Source: Penicillus capitatus (taxonomy: Eukaryota; Chlorophyta). Taken from it: a DNA stretch of 64,000 nucleotides. Positions 37,290-47,268 of this stretch are shown one piece after another. Positions within the stretch are counted from its first letter, which is position 1; each line of letters starts with the position of its first letter. The stretch is from positions 868,001 to 932,000 of the forward strand of contig OZ287704.1 of assembly GCA_965649825.1 (NCBI GenBank), written 5' to 3'. Both the position numbers and the translations under genes were made by a program. The notes under the pieces are model-generated. The model was not told the origin of the DNA. It ran no database searches and was given only the letters and a program-made list of their open reading frames with translations.

Positions 37290-37783
37290 TTAATTGATGT
37301 AGACGATGAAGAAAACCAAAAGCAACGTCAGGAATGAATACTTGAAGGCAGTCGCTGCAATGGAGAAGCAAACGACGATCAAACGCAGTCCAATATTCAC
37401 CGTCGCTGCAAAGATCAACACGCCGATGCCCAAAGCAACGATCTCCTGCAAATTGTTGACGGGCCCGGAATCGTACTGACACATCTCACGGGGTCAGTAA
37501 CGAAACGCCTGTCTTTCAGACGCACTTCGAAAAGGTCGAGCTCTTCGCGCAGCTCTTCTTCAGTAAGAAGATCAATAGGTTCCCAGTTATCCTCCGATGC
37601 TTCTTCAAACACTTCGACGTCGTCCCAGTCTGTCGGCGTCGACGTCAGAGGACGGCAGCAGGTGCGACGAATAGGGGTTAGGTATAGTCGCTTCAGCAGT
37701 CGTCGACAAGGGATACGTGATCGGGGGACGGGCGCGACACGACGAGGCACAGAAGTGGTCGGCGAAACACGAATGCTTAACAT
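37290..37783 (-). CDS. small putative organellar membrane protein
   Basis: Exons 37783-37526 and 37475-37290 with a 50-nt intron (GTGCGT...GTCAG) give 147 residues. The N-terminus is Arg/Ser/Thr/Pro-rich and almost free of acidic residues (MLSIRVSPTTSVPRRVAPVP), typical of an organelle transit peptide. A short acidic region follows (DNWEPIDLLTEEELREELDL), then DSGPVNNLQEI and two hydrophobic helices: VALGIGVLIFAATVNIGLRL and AFKYSFLTLLLVFFIVYI at the very end. No family is recognised. Its stop is 3 bp before the AspRS ATG and in the same frame, which suggests the two may share a transcript. Confidence 0.65.
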
Positions 37784-38113
37784 ATGAAGGCGTTCTACGT
37801 TACGCCATCAAGTGTTAGATGAAGGATGTGAATGAAGGGCAACTAAGCTAGACAGAGTGGGAGATGAAATCCTTGGCAGGGAGGGCATCTCTGTTGGACC
37901 TCGGGAATAGAAAACAGCAAAAGATCATCGCCAAGTAATACCAGTGTTCTGTTGATCTTGCAGGTTTCGTTCTACGTCAGCAATAGAAATTGAATTGGGT
38001 GACAACGATGGCAGAAGGGTTAGAAAGGATGCACGTCCGAGTGTTGTTTCGTAGGTTCAAATGAGGTGAGATGAAATGAAATACTTCTACGCAATGATCG
38101 CTTGGTCAGCGGC
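37784..38113. other. intergenic, no feature seen
   Basis: 330 bp between the O-methyltransferase stop and the start of the small membrane-protein gene, both on the minus strand. Nothing recognisable. Confidence 0.45.
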
Positions 38114-39450
38114 CTACGGCTTGACTCTACAGACAGCCAAGCCATCCGCTGCAGGAATTAGCCAGTAATGCACTCTTTCATCAGAAAATAGTTTTCTATT
38201 TAATCCTCTCATGAAGCACGTCACTTCGTCGTGAGCCTGTTCGCATGATAGATGAATGCTTCACAGGTATTGTGGAGTGAAAGAGAGTAGATACCTTTGA
38301 GTTGGCGACTTGTGAAAAATTGAGGACGTTGTCCATCACAATCAAGCCTCCAGGCTTCACGAGCAGCAAAAGTTTCTCGTAGTAGACATCGTAGTTGAGT
38401 TTGTCGGCATCTGTATTGCCAGAGAAGAAATGACGATTGCCGAGATCCGGGGAGAGAGATGAGAGTTACCGATAAATGCCAGATCGACTTTCTGTGAGTA
38501 TCCTTCTTGATGCAGGCAGTCCAGTACCATTGCAGCATCGCCAAGGCGAGCATCGATCTATACACAGGCTTGCAGGATGCTGCCGGGCACAGGTGTTCGA
38601 TGGTCACACTTTCTGTAGGACGTGCGCCTTTCTCCAGTATCTCTTCGCCATTTCCAAATACTTATCTCGTTGGTCAATTGTGATCACAAGCCCGTCGTTA
38701 GGTATTGACTGCCAGCACAACAAAACAGCACTTGTTCAGTACAGTGTTGTGTGGCAAAGATCGACAACCAAGGCGAATTGCAAGGCCGAAAGGCCAGTGT
38801 AAGTACCAATATCCACAATGCACTTTGCTTGTGTGAGTTGAGCGAGCATTGCCATCACAGGTAACTGATCAATTGTTGTGGCCATGACGGAGTCCGGCAG
38901 CAATAACGTCTCATTCCTTAAATCGCGTATTACCTAAAGCCCCTCCCTCTGTGCGTCACGCCTCGCTACATCGCCGAAGCTGACTTGATCCACAGAGGAA
39001 TGATCCACGATGTAGTCATGAAGACTGCTCTGTAAATCCGGTTGACTCCACACTTTCTTGTGTAGCATTTTGTCATCCACTGCCATCTGAAGACAGAGTC
39101 TGCGCAACAGATCTCGATGCGACGTGTTTCGGACTGGGAATGGCTGTTGACAGACTTGGCGTTCAGAGGCATGTCGCTGTTGTCTTCAAGTGACGCCTGC
39201 GATACATAGATGCCCATCCGTTCACTTACGAAAGGAGGTCCAGACGACCGTGTTCTTTGATGGAAAACATGCTCCAGTCGTCATAGCTGTCGAAGTCGAT
39301 GTCTCGGTCGGAGGTTTGTACAGTGAAGCGTGGCTCTGAACGGACAGGAGACAAAAGGTTTCGCAAAATAGAAGCAGACGACGGCCAACCGTAATCCTCT
39401 CTGCCTCGAAATCGATTGTCATTCGTTCTATTTTTCTTGATCGCAGTCAT
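38114..39450 (-). CDS. SAM-dependent O-methyltransferase, CCoAOMT-like (copy 1)
   Basis: Multi-exon gene. The probable start at 39450 (MTAIKKNRTNDNRF) and a 46-nt intron lead to RDLLRRLCLQMAVDDKM and LQSSLHDYIVDHSSV. The methyltransferase-3 fold follows: TTIDQLPVMAMLAQLTQAKC then IVDIGTYTGLSALQFALV (motif I). Then AMVLDCLHQEGYSQKVDLAF, DADKLNYDVYYEKLLLLVKP-like and GGLIVMDNVL (metal-binding DADK and the N-V segment). The chain ends HYWLIPAADGLAVCRVKP. Caffeoyl-CoA OMTs and their microbial relatives methylate catechol-like groups with Mg2+; the natural substrate is unknown. A ~100-residue N-terminal extension, absent from copy 2, might be a targeting region. It is divergent from WBP4, with 80 bp between starts. 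Confidence 0.8.
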
Positions 39451-39530
39451 CGTCCGGCATATATCGAAGGACGTTCGAGGTATCCTGCCTACAGTCTGTT
39501 CAAGAACGAGCCTGTTGGGCCACACGTACG

Positions 39531-40303
39531 ATGACTGAGGTCAGATGTGCGTCCTGCTGAACGAGAAGATGGATAGAAGTTGCTTTGCAGTACTGGAAGT
39601 CTACGCCCAAACATTGGTGTGATGTGTGTCGAGTGTGGATAGCGGACACACCAAGGATCATCAAAGAGCATGAACGCAGTGTACTGCATCAGGAGAAGCT
39701 CAGCAAACGTCGCTGTCAAGCATGAATGCACATATGTGTGATTCTGTGTGATAACAGGCCTTGAATCGCTGCGGAGAGAAGCAGATAAAGAAGCAAACGA
39801 GGCGGCACGTGTAAAAAGGACGGTGCATGACATCGAAAGCAAGGCCTTCGCTGCTTATGCTGCCGATCTGAAGGAACAGGGAGACTACAGACCACTGGCT
39901 CCCAAACCTGCAAAGAAGATTGCCCCAGCGGCACCACCTTTGCACAAAGTGGAGTCGCACTCCTGGGCAAACGGCTGTTGGCACTGTGATGAATCTAGGA
40001 GAAACGAAAGATAACATTAGATGTACCCAAGCATCCACTCGCAGATATCGGTGGCTATTCTATGCCAAAGTCAGGGAAAATTGGAGGGCAGCAGAGCAAG
40101 GTGGTCCGGGATAAAGTTCCTACCCACAAAGTAACTGGATTTCTCTTTCCTGCCTGATGGAGTGCGGAACGGAGTGGTGTGGCTGAGTGCAGAGCAAAAA
40201 GATTCGAATCCACGAGAACGAAGAGGAGAAAGCCAAGAGACTGCGACGTGAAGCTCAGGAGCGAGTAAAGCAAAGAAACATGTTGAATTTTGGCCTTGGC
40301 TGA
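39531..40303 (+). CDS. WBP4/FBP21-like spliceosomal protein with U1-type zinc finger
   Basis: The start at 39531 gives MTE and, after a 52-nt intron, YWKSTPKHWCDVCRVWIADT, PRIIKEHERSVLHQEKLSKR. This is the matrin/U1-type C2H2 finger that opens WBP4 (family sequence YWKS.PKKFCDYCKCWI). Then come GLESLRREADKEANEAARVK and AFAAYAADLKEQGDY as in WBP4, a basic linker, and a C-terminal KKIRIHENEEEKAKRLRREA helix ending NFGLG. No WW domain is seen, although animal WBP4 has two. WBP4 belongs to the activated (B-type) spliceosome. Total about 190 residues after splicing of four introns. Confidence 0.78.
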
Positions 40304-40531
40304 CAATACCACTCAAATGTCAGCGATCCATCAAGCAAGAGGTGTCGATCCACCCGGTCTCACATTCTCAGGCTCGAATTTTGAAGATCAAGAGCGTAGC
40401 GCTATATATGAGAGGGTGTATGAAAACGGAGCCGGAGGACGGAATCGTGTAACAGTGAACGTCTGCGTTTCTCGTGCTAACGACGCAAGCAAGGGGCATT
40501 CCATTTGCCAACCCTCTAAGTGCAGAATCTC

Positions 40532-41521
40532 TCAGTCTTCTTCCATCTCCATCAGCGTTGCAATTCTCTTTTCCAATGCCTCCTTCTTTTCTGCATGGGT
40601 CATCTTTAACGTTCGATAGGCTGGCCATCCACCAGCAGGCGCTGCTTTCTTTGATGCTTTCTTGGATGATGGATCAGCACGAATCTTCTGATGTGCTGTC
40701 TGGTAGATGGTCTCCAGATCATCTGCCTCGACGCCTGCCGCAATGTACTTCGAAAACTGACTCTGATACTTGTCTGGATCATCCTCTTTCAATTGGTTCA
40801 TGTACTCGGCCACGTGACTACCGTAGATGTGTGCCTTCAACACTTCGGCATCCAACTGTTTTGCCTCCGTATCGTACCCAACGAAACGTTTTTCACTGTG
40901 CGGAATGTCCAGTCCACCATCCAATGCACCCTAGATGTGACCTCGAATTCAGATCACACTGTATCCGATCTTCGCCACATACCTTGAGACAGGCGAAGAC
41001 TTTGGCGCCTGTCGAGGTCTTGACGAGTCCCGTATCCAGAATACAATAGAAAGGCTTGCGTTCTCCTTCTTCTTCGACATTGTAATCTTCACCAGTGGCC
41101 TCTTCCAGGCCAACATAAGTTGAAGCTAATCCCAACTGACTCAACAGACGTCGTGCCAAAAGTAGACCGACACAGTATCCAGCTGCATAGTTCGTCAAAC
41201 CCACTTTGACGCCGTAACGTGGGAGTTCATGAGCGTAGGCCGCTGTCACAACGACATCGCCTTGGAGTGTGGCATATGTGATCTGGCAGATGATATCTTT
41301 GTTTGTGAAGCGCACGACCATTCTGTGTCAGGAGCTACGCTTTACAGGGAGTGCGAACGATTCGAAACACACCGGTAGCGCGGGCAGTTGTATTTGTTCT
41401 TGTCTTGACGGCACATGGCCCGACGAGCGCGGTAATCGGTCTTGCCCTGGCGACGTCGTTTAGGCTTGACCTGAAAGCGACTGAAATATGCAGCATTCTT
41501 GACGACCTTGACGTAGCCCAT
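40532..41521 (-). CDS. RPL5: 60S ribosomal protein L5 (uL18)
   Basis: Three coding exons, about 300 residues. [47 protein letters not shown], then [54 protein letters not shown] and [17 protein letters not shown] are diagnostic. L5 carries 5S rRNA into the central protuberance of the large subunit. The intron near 40935 and the 5' flank (41571-41578, 50 bp upstream of the ATG) carry the GATGTGAC octamer. Confidence 0.97.
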
Positions 41522-41834
41522 AGCTCCAGAGACGATAAAGCCGCCGCCGATAAGGCAAAGACCCACAGATGATGTGACCCGTCGATCGCCTTTGTACACA
41601 CACCACTACCATCTATCATATTATCCGAGTTCAGCAGTCTGCGACCTTTGCGCCGAATAGAGCAGATCAAAGTACTTCCAATGCAAATGCAAATTGGAAA
41701 AGACGACGAGCACGTGAAGTCCAGATGTGCTGGATGTCGAAATGGCGTTGCACGTCTCTTGTCGAGTACAGAAAGAGATCAAACCACCTTCTGTATGAGT
41801 GACATGCTTTAGAAGAGCGACGCAACAGAGAACA
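41522..41834. promoter_or_regulatory. divergent promoter region RPL5 / O-methyltransferase copy 2
   Basis: 313 bp between the two divergent start codons. It contains GATGTGAC at 41571-41578. A non-coding first exon and intron for RPL5 are possible but cannot be fixed. Confidence 0.5.
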
Positions 41835-42773
41835 ATGTGTGGGAAGTCGTGGAATCAGCCGCATTTACAGACAAAGCTCTATAACTACATCACAGCGCAC
41901 TCTCGTGTGCCAGATGTGAACGAGAAACCAAGGAATGAGGATATCCCACTGGAATGTGTGATGTTCAGGTAGTTCGGCAACTCAAAGAAGAGACAACAAC
42001 TGTCAAACAGTCGAGAATGGCAGCTTTGGTAGATCAGCTACCCGTTATGTCCATGCTTGCCAGGACAATCCAAGCAAAAAACATCGTTGATCTCGGAACG
42101 TTTACTGGCGTCTCGGCACTGCATTTTGCATTGGTAACTAAGAAACATGACTATCTGCTGCAATGGAGTATTGAGGCCGATGTTTCACGGATAGACGATT
42201 CCGGATGACGGCCAGGTAATCACTGTTGATGTAAGTGAGAAACATTTATCACTGGCGACAAAGTACTGGGAGAAAGCAGGTGTCCAACACAAGGTCCAAA
42301 CACCCCTCAGTCGACTTGGCTTTAAGCGCACCCGAGTCTTGTGGCAGATAAAATTCAGAAAGGGAGATGCATGTGACATTCTCGATGCGTTATCCGAAGA
42401 AGGCCACGGGCAAAAAATCGATCTAGCCTTCGTCGGTCATCACTCAGTTCCACAGGAATCCATCTGCAAACGCATCTCTGTTCCTAGATGCCAATAAAGT
42501 TGGCTATGATGCTATGTACGAGCGTCTACTGAAGCTTGTTCGTCCCAAAGGGATCGTTATCTTCGACAATGTGCTCTGGTATGCTCGTGTCGCAGATGAA
42601 GAGGTATGTCTCATTCATTCATCCGTGAAAATCTGGACAGCAATGTGGTTTAGGCCAGTGATAAGATCACCAATTCTTTTCGTGCTTTGAACAAGAAGCT
42701 CTTGCTTGACGAGCGCATCGACTTTACATTGATTCCCTCGGCGGATGGACTAGCTGTCTGCGAAATTCGATGA
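41835..42773 (+). CDS. SAM-dependent O-methyltransferase, CCoAOMT-like (copy 2)
   Basis: The start at 41835 gives MCGKSWNQPHLQTKLYNYIT then AHSR; after a ~63-nt intron, VVRQLKEETTTVKQSRMAAL, VDQLPVMSMLARTIQAKNIV, DLGTFTGVSALHFAL (SAM motif I). Later exons have GQVITVDVSEKHLSLATKYW, GQKIDLAF, DANKVGYDAMYERLLKLV, RPKGIVIFDNVLWYARVADE and DFTLIPSADGLAVCEIR. The block order and the metal-site residues (DA(N/D)K; DN) agree with copy 1 and the cation-dependent OMT family. A DANK instead of DADK motif is a small departure. Length is ~250 residues. It ends only ~20-80 bp upstream of the chlorophyll synthase start, on the same strand. Confidence 0.82.
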
Positions 42774-42792
42774 AAAAGCTCTTTGGTAAGGA

Positions 42793-44326
42793 GTGAAATC
42801 GTTCGTTGACCCTAGGGTGACATGTCGCAGTATTATTCTTGGAATCATCTGCGGTATGCAATTCGCATCGTGCGTTGACAATCGGATCGGCGTCTGCCGT
42901 TCCTTTCTTCTGTCTCAAAGAACGGCACCGCGTACGTATGATAAGACGCATCGATCGCCGTTCGGCGCAGAAACCGCAAGCGATGTCTCTCTGAGTGAGT
43001 GCGATCAAAAGAGATAACGATAGTCGCACTGCTGCCGTATGTGAAGGGAGTTCCACATGGCGAATCTATGCTCAGGAAAAGACAGAGCAGACGGAAGAGA
43101 GCACAGCAAAAGCGACGAACAACGCCAAGGCGGCTCAGCTGTTGGGGATTCGTGGAGCGAGTCAGGAGGACAACATTTGGAAGATCCGCCTTCAACTGAC
43201 AAAACCCGTAACATGGGTGCCACTCATTTGGGGTGCAGCAGTCCTGGCTCCGGCGACTCTTTTATATAGAGAATCATCTAGGCGTGGTCTGTGGCGCGGC
43301 AGCATCGGGTCAATTTGAATGGAATGTTGAAGATGTTGCAAAATCGTTGACGACGATGATATTATCTGCTCCTTTGATGACAGGTAATGCAGAATGTGTG
43401 ATCATTCGTTAAGGGCTCTCCCTCTGCAATAGGGTACACCCAGACAATGAATGACTGGTTCGATCGCGAAATCGATGCCATTAACGAACCGTACCGTCCC
43501 ATTCCTTCAGGCACAGCCAACCGCCTACCTCACTCTTACATGTGAACGGCGACGTCTTCGAATTGCAGGTGCGATATCAGAGACGGATGTCATCGTGCAG
43601 ATTTGGACATTGCTCTTGGGCGGATTGGCCCTCGCCTATGGATTGGATGTTTGGGCACAACATGATTTTCCGAGTGTCCTGTCCATCGCTGTCTTCGGTT
43701 CACTGATCTCCTATATCTACTCTGCGCCTCCTTTGAAACTCAAGCAATCGGGTTGGTTGGGGAACTATGCCCTTGGTTCTTCCTACATCGCTCTTCCCTG
43801 GTGGGCTGGCCAGGTACACCGCCTCATCTCGAAAAACACATATCGACGCATACATCATGAAATGGACAGGCTGTTTTTGGAAAGTTGACACCCGATGTCA
43901 TGCTTTTCACCATTCTTTATTCTGTTGCTGGACTGGGCATCGCCATCGTCAACGATTTTAAGAGCATCGAAGGCGACAGGTCCTCGTCCACTAGCAAAAC
44001 ACAATCTCACCTCCATTTTTTACAGGGCCATGGGATTGCAGTCCCTCCCAGTCGCATTTGGCGTGGACACAGCAAAGTGGATTTGCGTTGCAAGTGTCGA
44101 TGTGACGCAGCTCTGTGTGGCTGCTTACCTCTATTTTGGTCTAGACATAAAGACGAACACTTATATCTTGCTGGGTCTGATTCTGCCACAGATCTTTTTC
44201 CAGTTCAAGTACTTTCTGCCCGATCCAGTGGCTAACGATGTGCGCTATCAAGCAAGTTCGCAACCCTTCTTCATATTCGGTCTCCTTACTACAGCTTTGG
44301 CATTCGGTCAAAGAACGGCGATGTAA
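42793..44326 (+). CDS. CHLG: chlorophyll synthase (ChlG, UbiA prenyltransferase)
   Basis: Esterifies chlorophyllide with phytyl or geranylgeranyl diphosphate in the thylakoid membrane. After a ~70-residue N-terminal extension the mature protein begins DNIWKIRLQLTKPVTWVPLI. Across introns follow GVVCGAAASGQFEWNVEDVA, YTQTMNDWFDREIDAINEPY (first Asp-rich prenyl-diphosphate motif), RPIPSG, SLISYIYSAPPLKLKQSGWL, SSYIALPWWAGQ, LTPDVMLFTILYSVAGLGIA, IVNDFKSIEGDR (second Asp motif), MGLQSLPVAFGVDTAKWICV and IFFQFKYFLPDPVANDVRYQ. Identity with plant and cyanobacterial ChlG is very high. Introns are 46-66 nt; the one at 43511-43568 begins GC rather than GT. The N-terminus from 42793 has a hydrophobic stretch (SIILGIICGMQF), which would fit an ER signal before a plastid transit peptide; a start at 42856 would fit a simple transit peptide. 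Confidence 0.96.
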
Positions 44327-45524
44327 ACTCTTGCTTTCAACTTACGCGTGTTGTATTGGCAAGTTACTGCATTTGACCGAATGAAACGACGCGGATTCGG
44401 TTGGTTGAACTAAGCACGATGAAAATCTCCAACGGAAAATTGGCAAAGGAATCACCGAACAACCAAATATGCAAGGAGAATGAAAAGTTCATCTTCCACC
44501 ATAGGTCACGAGTTCTTAACGAAAAACCGGAATACTGTGTCATAGCAAAAGAACAAGAGGTGGTAAACCTCTTAGAAAGACGTCTGTCAGTGCCTGTCAC
44601 TATGATATCCTCTTCAGATCAGAAGAAACGACGAGTGCAATGCGACAGATGACGTCATCTGTGCAAAGAATAGGCCGCGATCGGAGATGTGCTGAGGTGA
44701 CAGGTGCCGACGTGACAGAGAGGCGTGTGAACCTTGACCTGGAGGTCAGCCTCTTCAGATGCCGGTCTCACGGGGTGTTGCGTGGCATACAACAGAATCG
44801 TCTGGCTGAAATACTCAGAATTCCGATGACGTCATGCCTTTTATCATCCTCATGTTGTCACTTCATTCCTCAAAACGCGGCATACAACAGAATCGTCTGG
44901 CTGAAATACTCAGAATTCCGATGACGTCATGCCTTTTATCATCCTCATGTTGTCACTTCATTCCTCAAAACGCGGCATGCATTGTGAAGAGTGCCTCGTG
45001 TAGTCGAAGCAAAGCGTTGTATTGTATGCCTCGAACAAGGCATGACATCATGCATGAGGAGAAGATGACAAAAGGCACCATGGAGACTTCTGAGTATTGA
45101 AAGCGGACGATTTCGTTGTTTGCATCTTTACACAAAGACTATTGCCATGCGGTTCCCTACAAGACTCACATCCGACGTTGGCAAACCTCCGGGTCAGGTC
45201 ACGATCAGAACACTCCCTCCCTCCAACGAACTGACGGGTACTGACGAAGTCCATTGAAATTGCATAAGGAAGATAAGAAGACTCAAGAGCTGACAAATGA
45301 AGAAACATACAGGTCAACATGAAATTAAAAACACTCTCAACGGAATGTAACAAAAAAAAACAAATCTACTGAATCTTTTTTGTCCGAACATCACTAGAAA
45401 CTAAGAGACATGCATCTATCAACTTCCTTCGAACTGCGATGGAATTTCATCACTGTGAAGACTTGTCCGCCGTTTCTGCACTATGGAAGATCTCGTGAAT
45501 CTCATCTGCACACAGAAGAGAATG
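44327..45524. other. gene-free interval with CRE-like palindromes
   Basis: Lies between the convergent 3' ends of chlorophyll synthase and the RB-like gene. It contains a perfect 18-bp palindrome centred on TGACGTCA (44645-44662) and the 95-bp direct repeat described separately. No convincing coding region: the 44401-44652 frame lacks family features. Confidence 0.5.
44785..44974. repeat. 95-bp perfect direct tandem duplication
   Basis: 44785-44879 and 44880-44974 appear identical. Each unit carries one TGACGTCA (44827-44834 and 44922-44929). The absence of differences suggests a recent duplication or slippage. Confidence 0.9.
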
Positions 45525-47257
45525 TCATGAAAAGACATGATTGGTCATAGAGCCGCCTTTGCATGTCAAGAGAAAGATTTTGTTGTAGAACTGCCAGATC
45601 GTGCCGTACTGCGATGTCATTGTGGCGTCTGTTGGATTTCTCATCAGGACCTGCAACACGAATGATGCTACCGACATGGCCGTTGGCCAAAAGAAACGAT
45701 GGACAAGTCCAAAACTGCTGAGTTGGAGTGTCGGAAATCGAGCAGCGCATTCCTGTGTCAGCAGCTTGAATGAAATTTGTGTCTTCTCCATCTTGCCGAC
45801 ACAATAGACACTGTCGCACACAGATCCCTTTCTCTCTTTCATCATAAGCTGCGGAACAGACCAACAGAGAATGGGAACAAAAATAGAACGCTCAAAGAAA
45901 AGGTAGAGATGATGAAACAGAACCAGATCTACCAGATCCATACACCGATTGATGAACACAGGCGACGAAACCTGGTAGACGTAGCAGATATCATATCGGA
46001 GATGTAATGGACGGAAGATACTTCATCAAGATCCACCTCCGCTGCAACTGGCTCAGCGAGATCCTTCGTGTGATCGAGGACGAAACCCGCAAATTCTTTA
46101 AGGAATTCCTCGATCATGTATGTCTCCCCAGGAAGCTGCAGACAGCCGCCACCTTCCAGGAGATATATGTACACACTTGAGTGCCGCATGAAACAGTCAT
46201 CCCGCATCACATGTCGCTGGATATCTTGGAGAAAAGAGATCGCCGTGACTGGAAGGTCAATAACGTGTTGAGCATCCAAAATGTGCACCGTCACCATCCA
46301 GAGATCCACTGAAAAGCACAACCGATTGGCACGCTGTGTTGCCCAAGGATATGTCTTTTCCTGAAGATATCATCAAATCGACACGTCCTGGTCCAGAGAC
46401 AGAGTCATACATGATAAGCATGCGCCACCAGTTCGGTTGCACAGCAGAGCAAGGCACTGTGAAAATGCGAATTGCGCAGTCGCTGCATCACTGTCTTACG
46501 CATAACGGAAACAATGGGCGACTCCGTATCCTTTATGTCGCCTTCGATCAGTCTCTGTAAAATCCCATGAAGCAATCTGTCATTGTATCCCAACCATCCA
46601 CTTGGGTCACACTCCCATATGTTATCCATTCATCACCTGTAGTAAAGGTATAGGGCTATTTTGGCTTCTTTTCCTTCAAAAAGTCGTTGCACGAATCCCT
46701 TGGCGTGATTCACAACCGGCACCTCCACCACCGATGTGTCACATCATCTCCACCGCCCGTCCACGAATCTCACCGTCAGGTCTTCGTTTCGATTGGATCC
46801 TCTCAGAATGGCAAAGAGTGCGTGTGGCGATTCCTTGTCCTGATGCGTATCTCTTCAGATTCTCCGTTTCTCGCCGCCTTGTCTTACCATGGAAGAATGC
46901 AAAGCGTGGAGCCAGGTTTGCAATGGGCGCATTTCCAAAGGTCTCGTCGTCGATGTCGTCCATCAGTCGCGCTTTATCGAGTGTGACGAAATGACAAGGA
47001 AGCGATGTTGGTTCAAAAACGGACGAAGTTCGACATATGGGTTGAGATTGTACGACGTGCTGCGACGGTACGTAGCCTTCGAAGGAATCTGGTTGGATTT
47101 CTATCGCTTCGTCTATTTTGGTCGTCGCTGTTTCCGCAGTGCGAGTCGCCGAGCGTAGAACGCGTCCTCGTCTGTTTCGCTTTTTGAGCGACGTCGGCCA
47201 TCCGTTCTTTGTACATAGACATTCACATCGTCGGCAAGTGTTCGCGACGTCGTACAT
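45525..47257 (-). CDS. retinoblastoma-related pocket protein (short form)
   Basis: Recognised from scattered family blocks over several exons. The A box has YNDRLLHGILQRLIEGD and NSHFHSALLCCATELVAHAY (compare the family pattern F..SLLACC.E.V...Y) and ILDAQHVIDLPVTAISFLQD. The B box has QLMMKERKGSVCDSVYCVGK-like sequence (family: ELMKDRHLDQ...Y...K) and QYGTIWQFYNKIFLLTCKGG (family: FYN.VF...K). The N-terminal exon from 47257 is basic and low in complexity (LKKRNRRGRVLRSATRTAET); the large N-terminal cyclin-like domain of animal and plant RB is not visible. RB proteins repress E2F/DP and restrain the G1/S transition. The match is weak enough that another cyclin-fold protein is possible. Both ends are uncertain; the first ATG lies 11 bp from that of the divergent receptor gene. 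Confidence 0.55.
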
Positions 47258-47268
47258 AGGTCGTTCTC

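Noticed and set aside
37476-37489. An ultra-short 14-nt intron (GTGAGATGTGTCAG) that would restore the frame of the small membrane protein
   Set aside because: A 50-nt intron with donor GTGCGT (37525-37476) gives the same frame and matches the usual intron length here.
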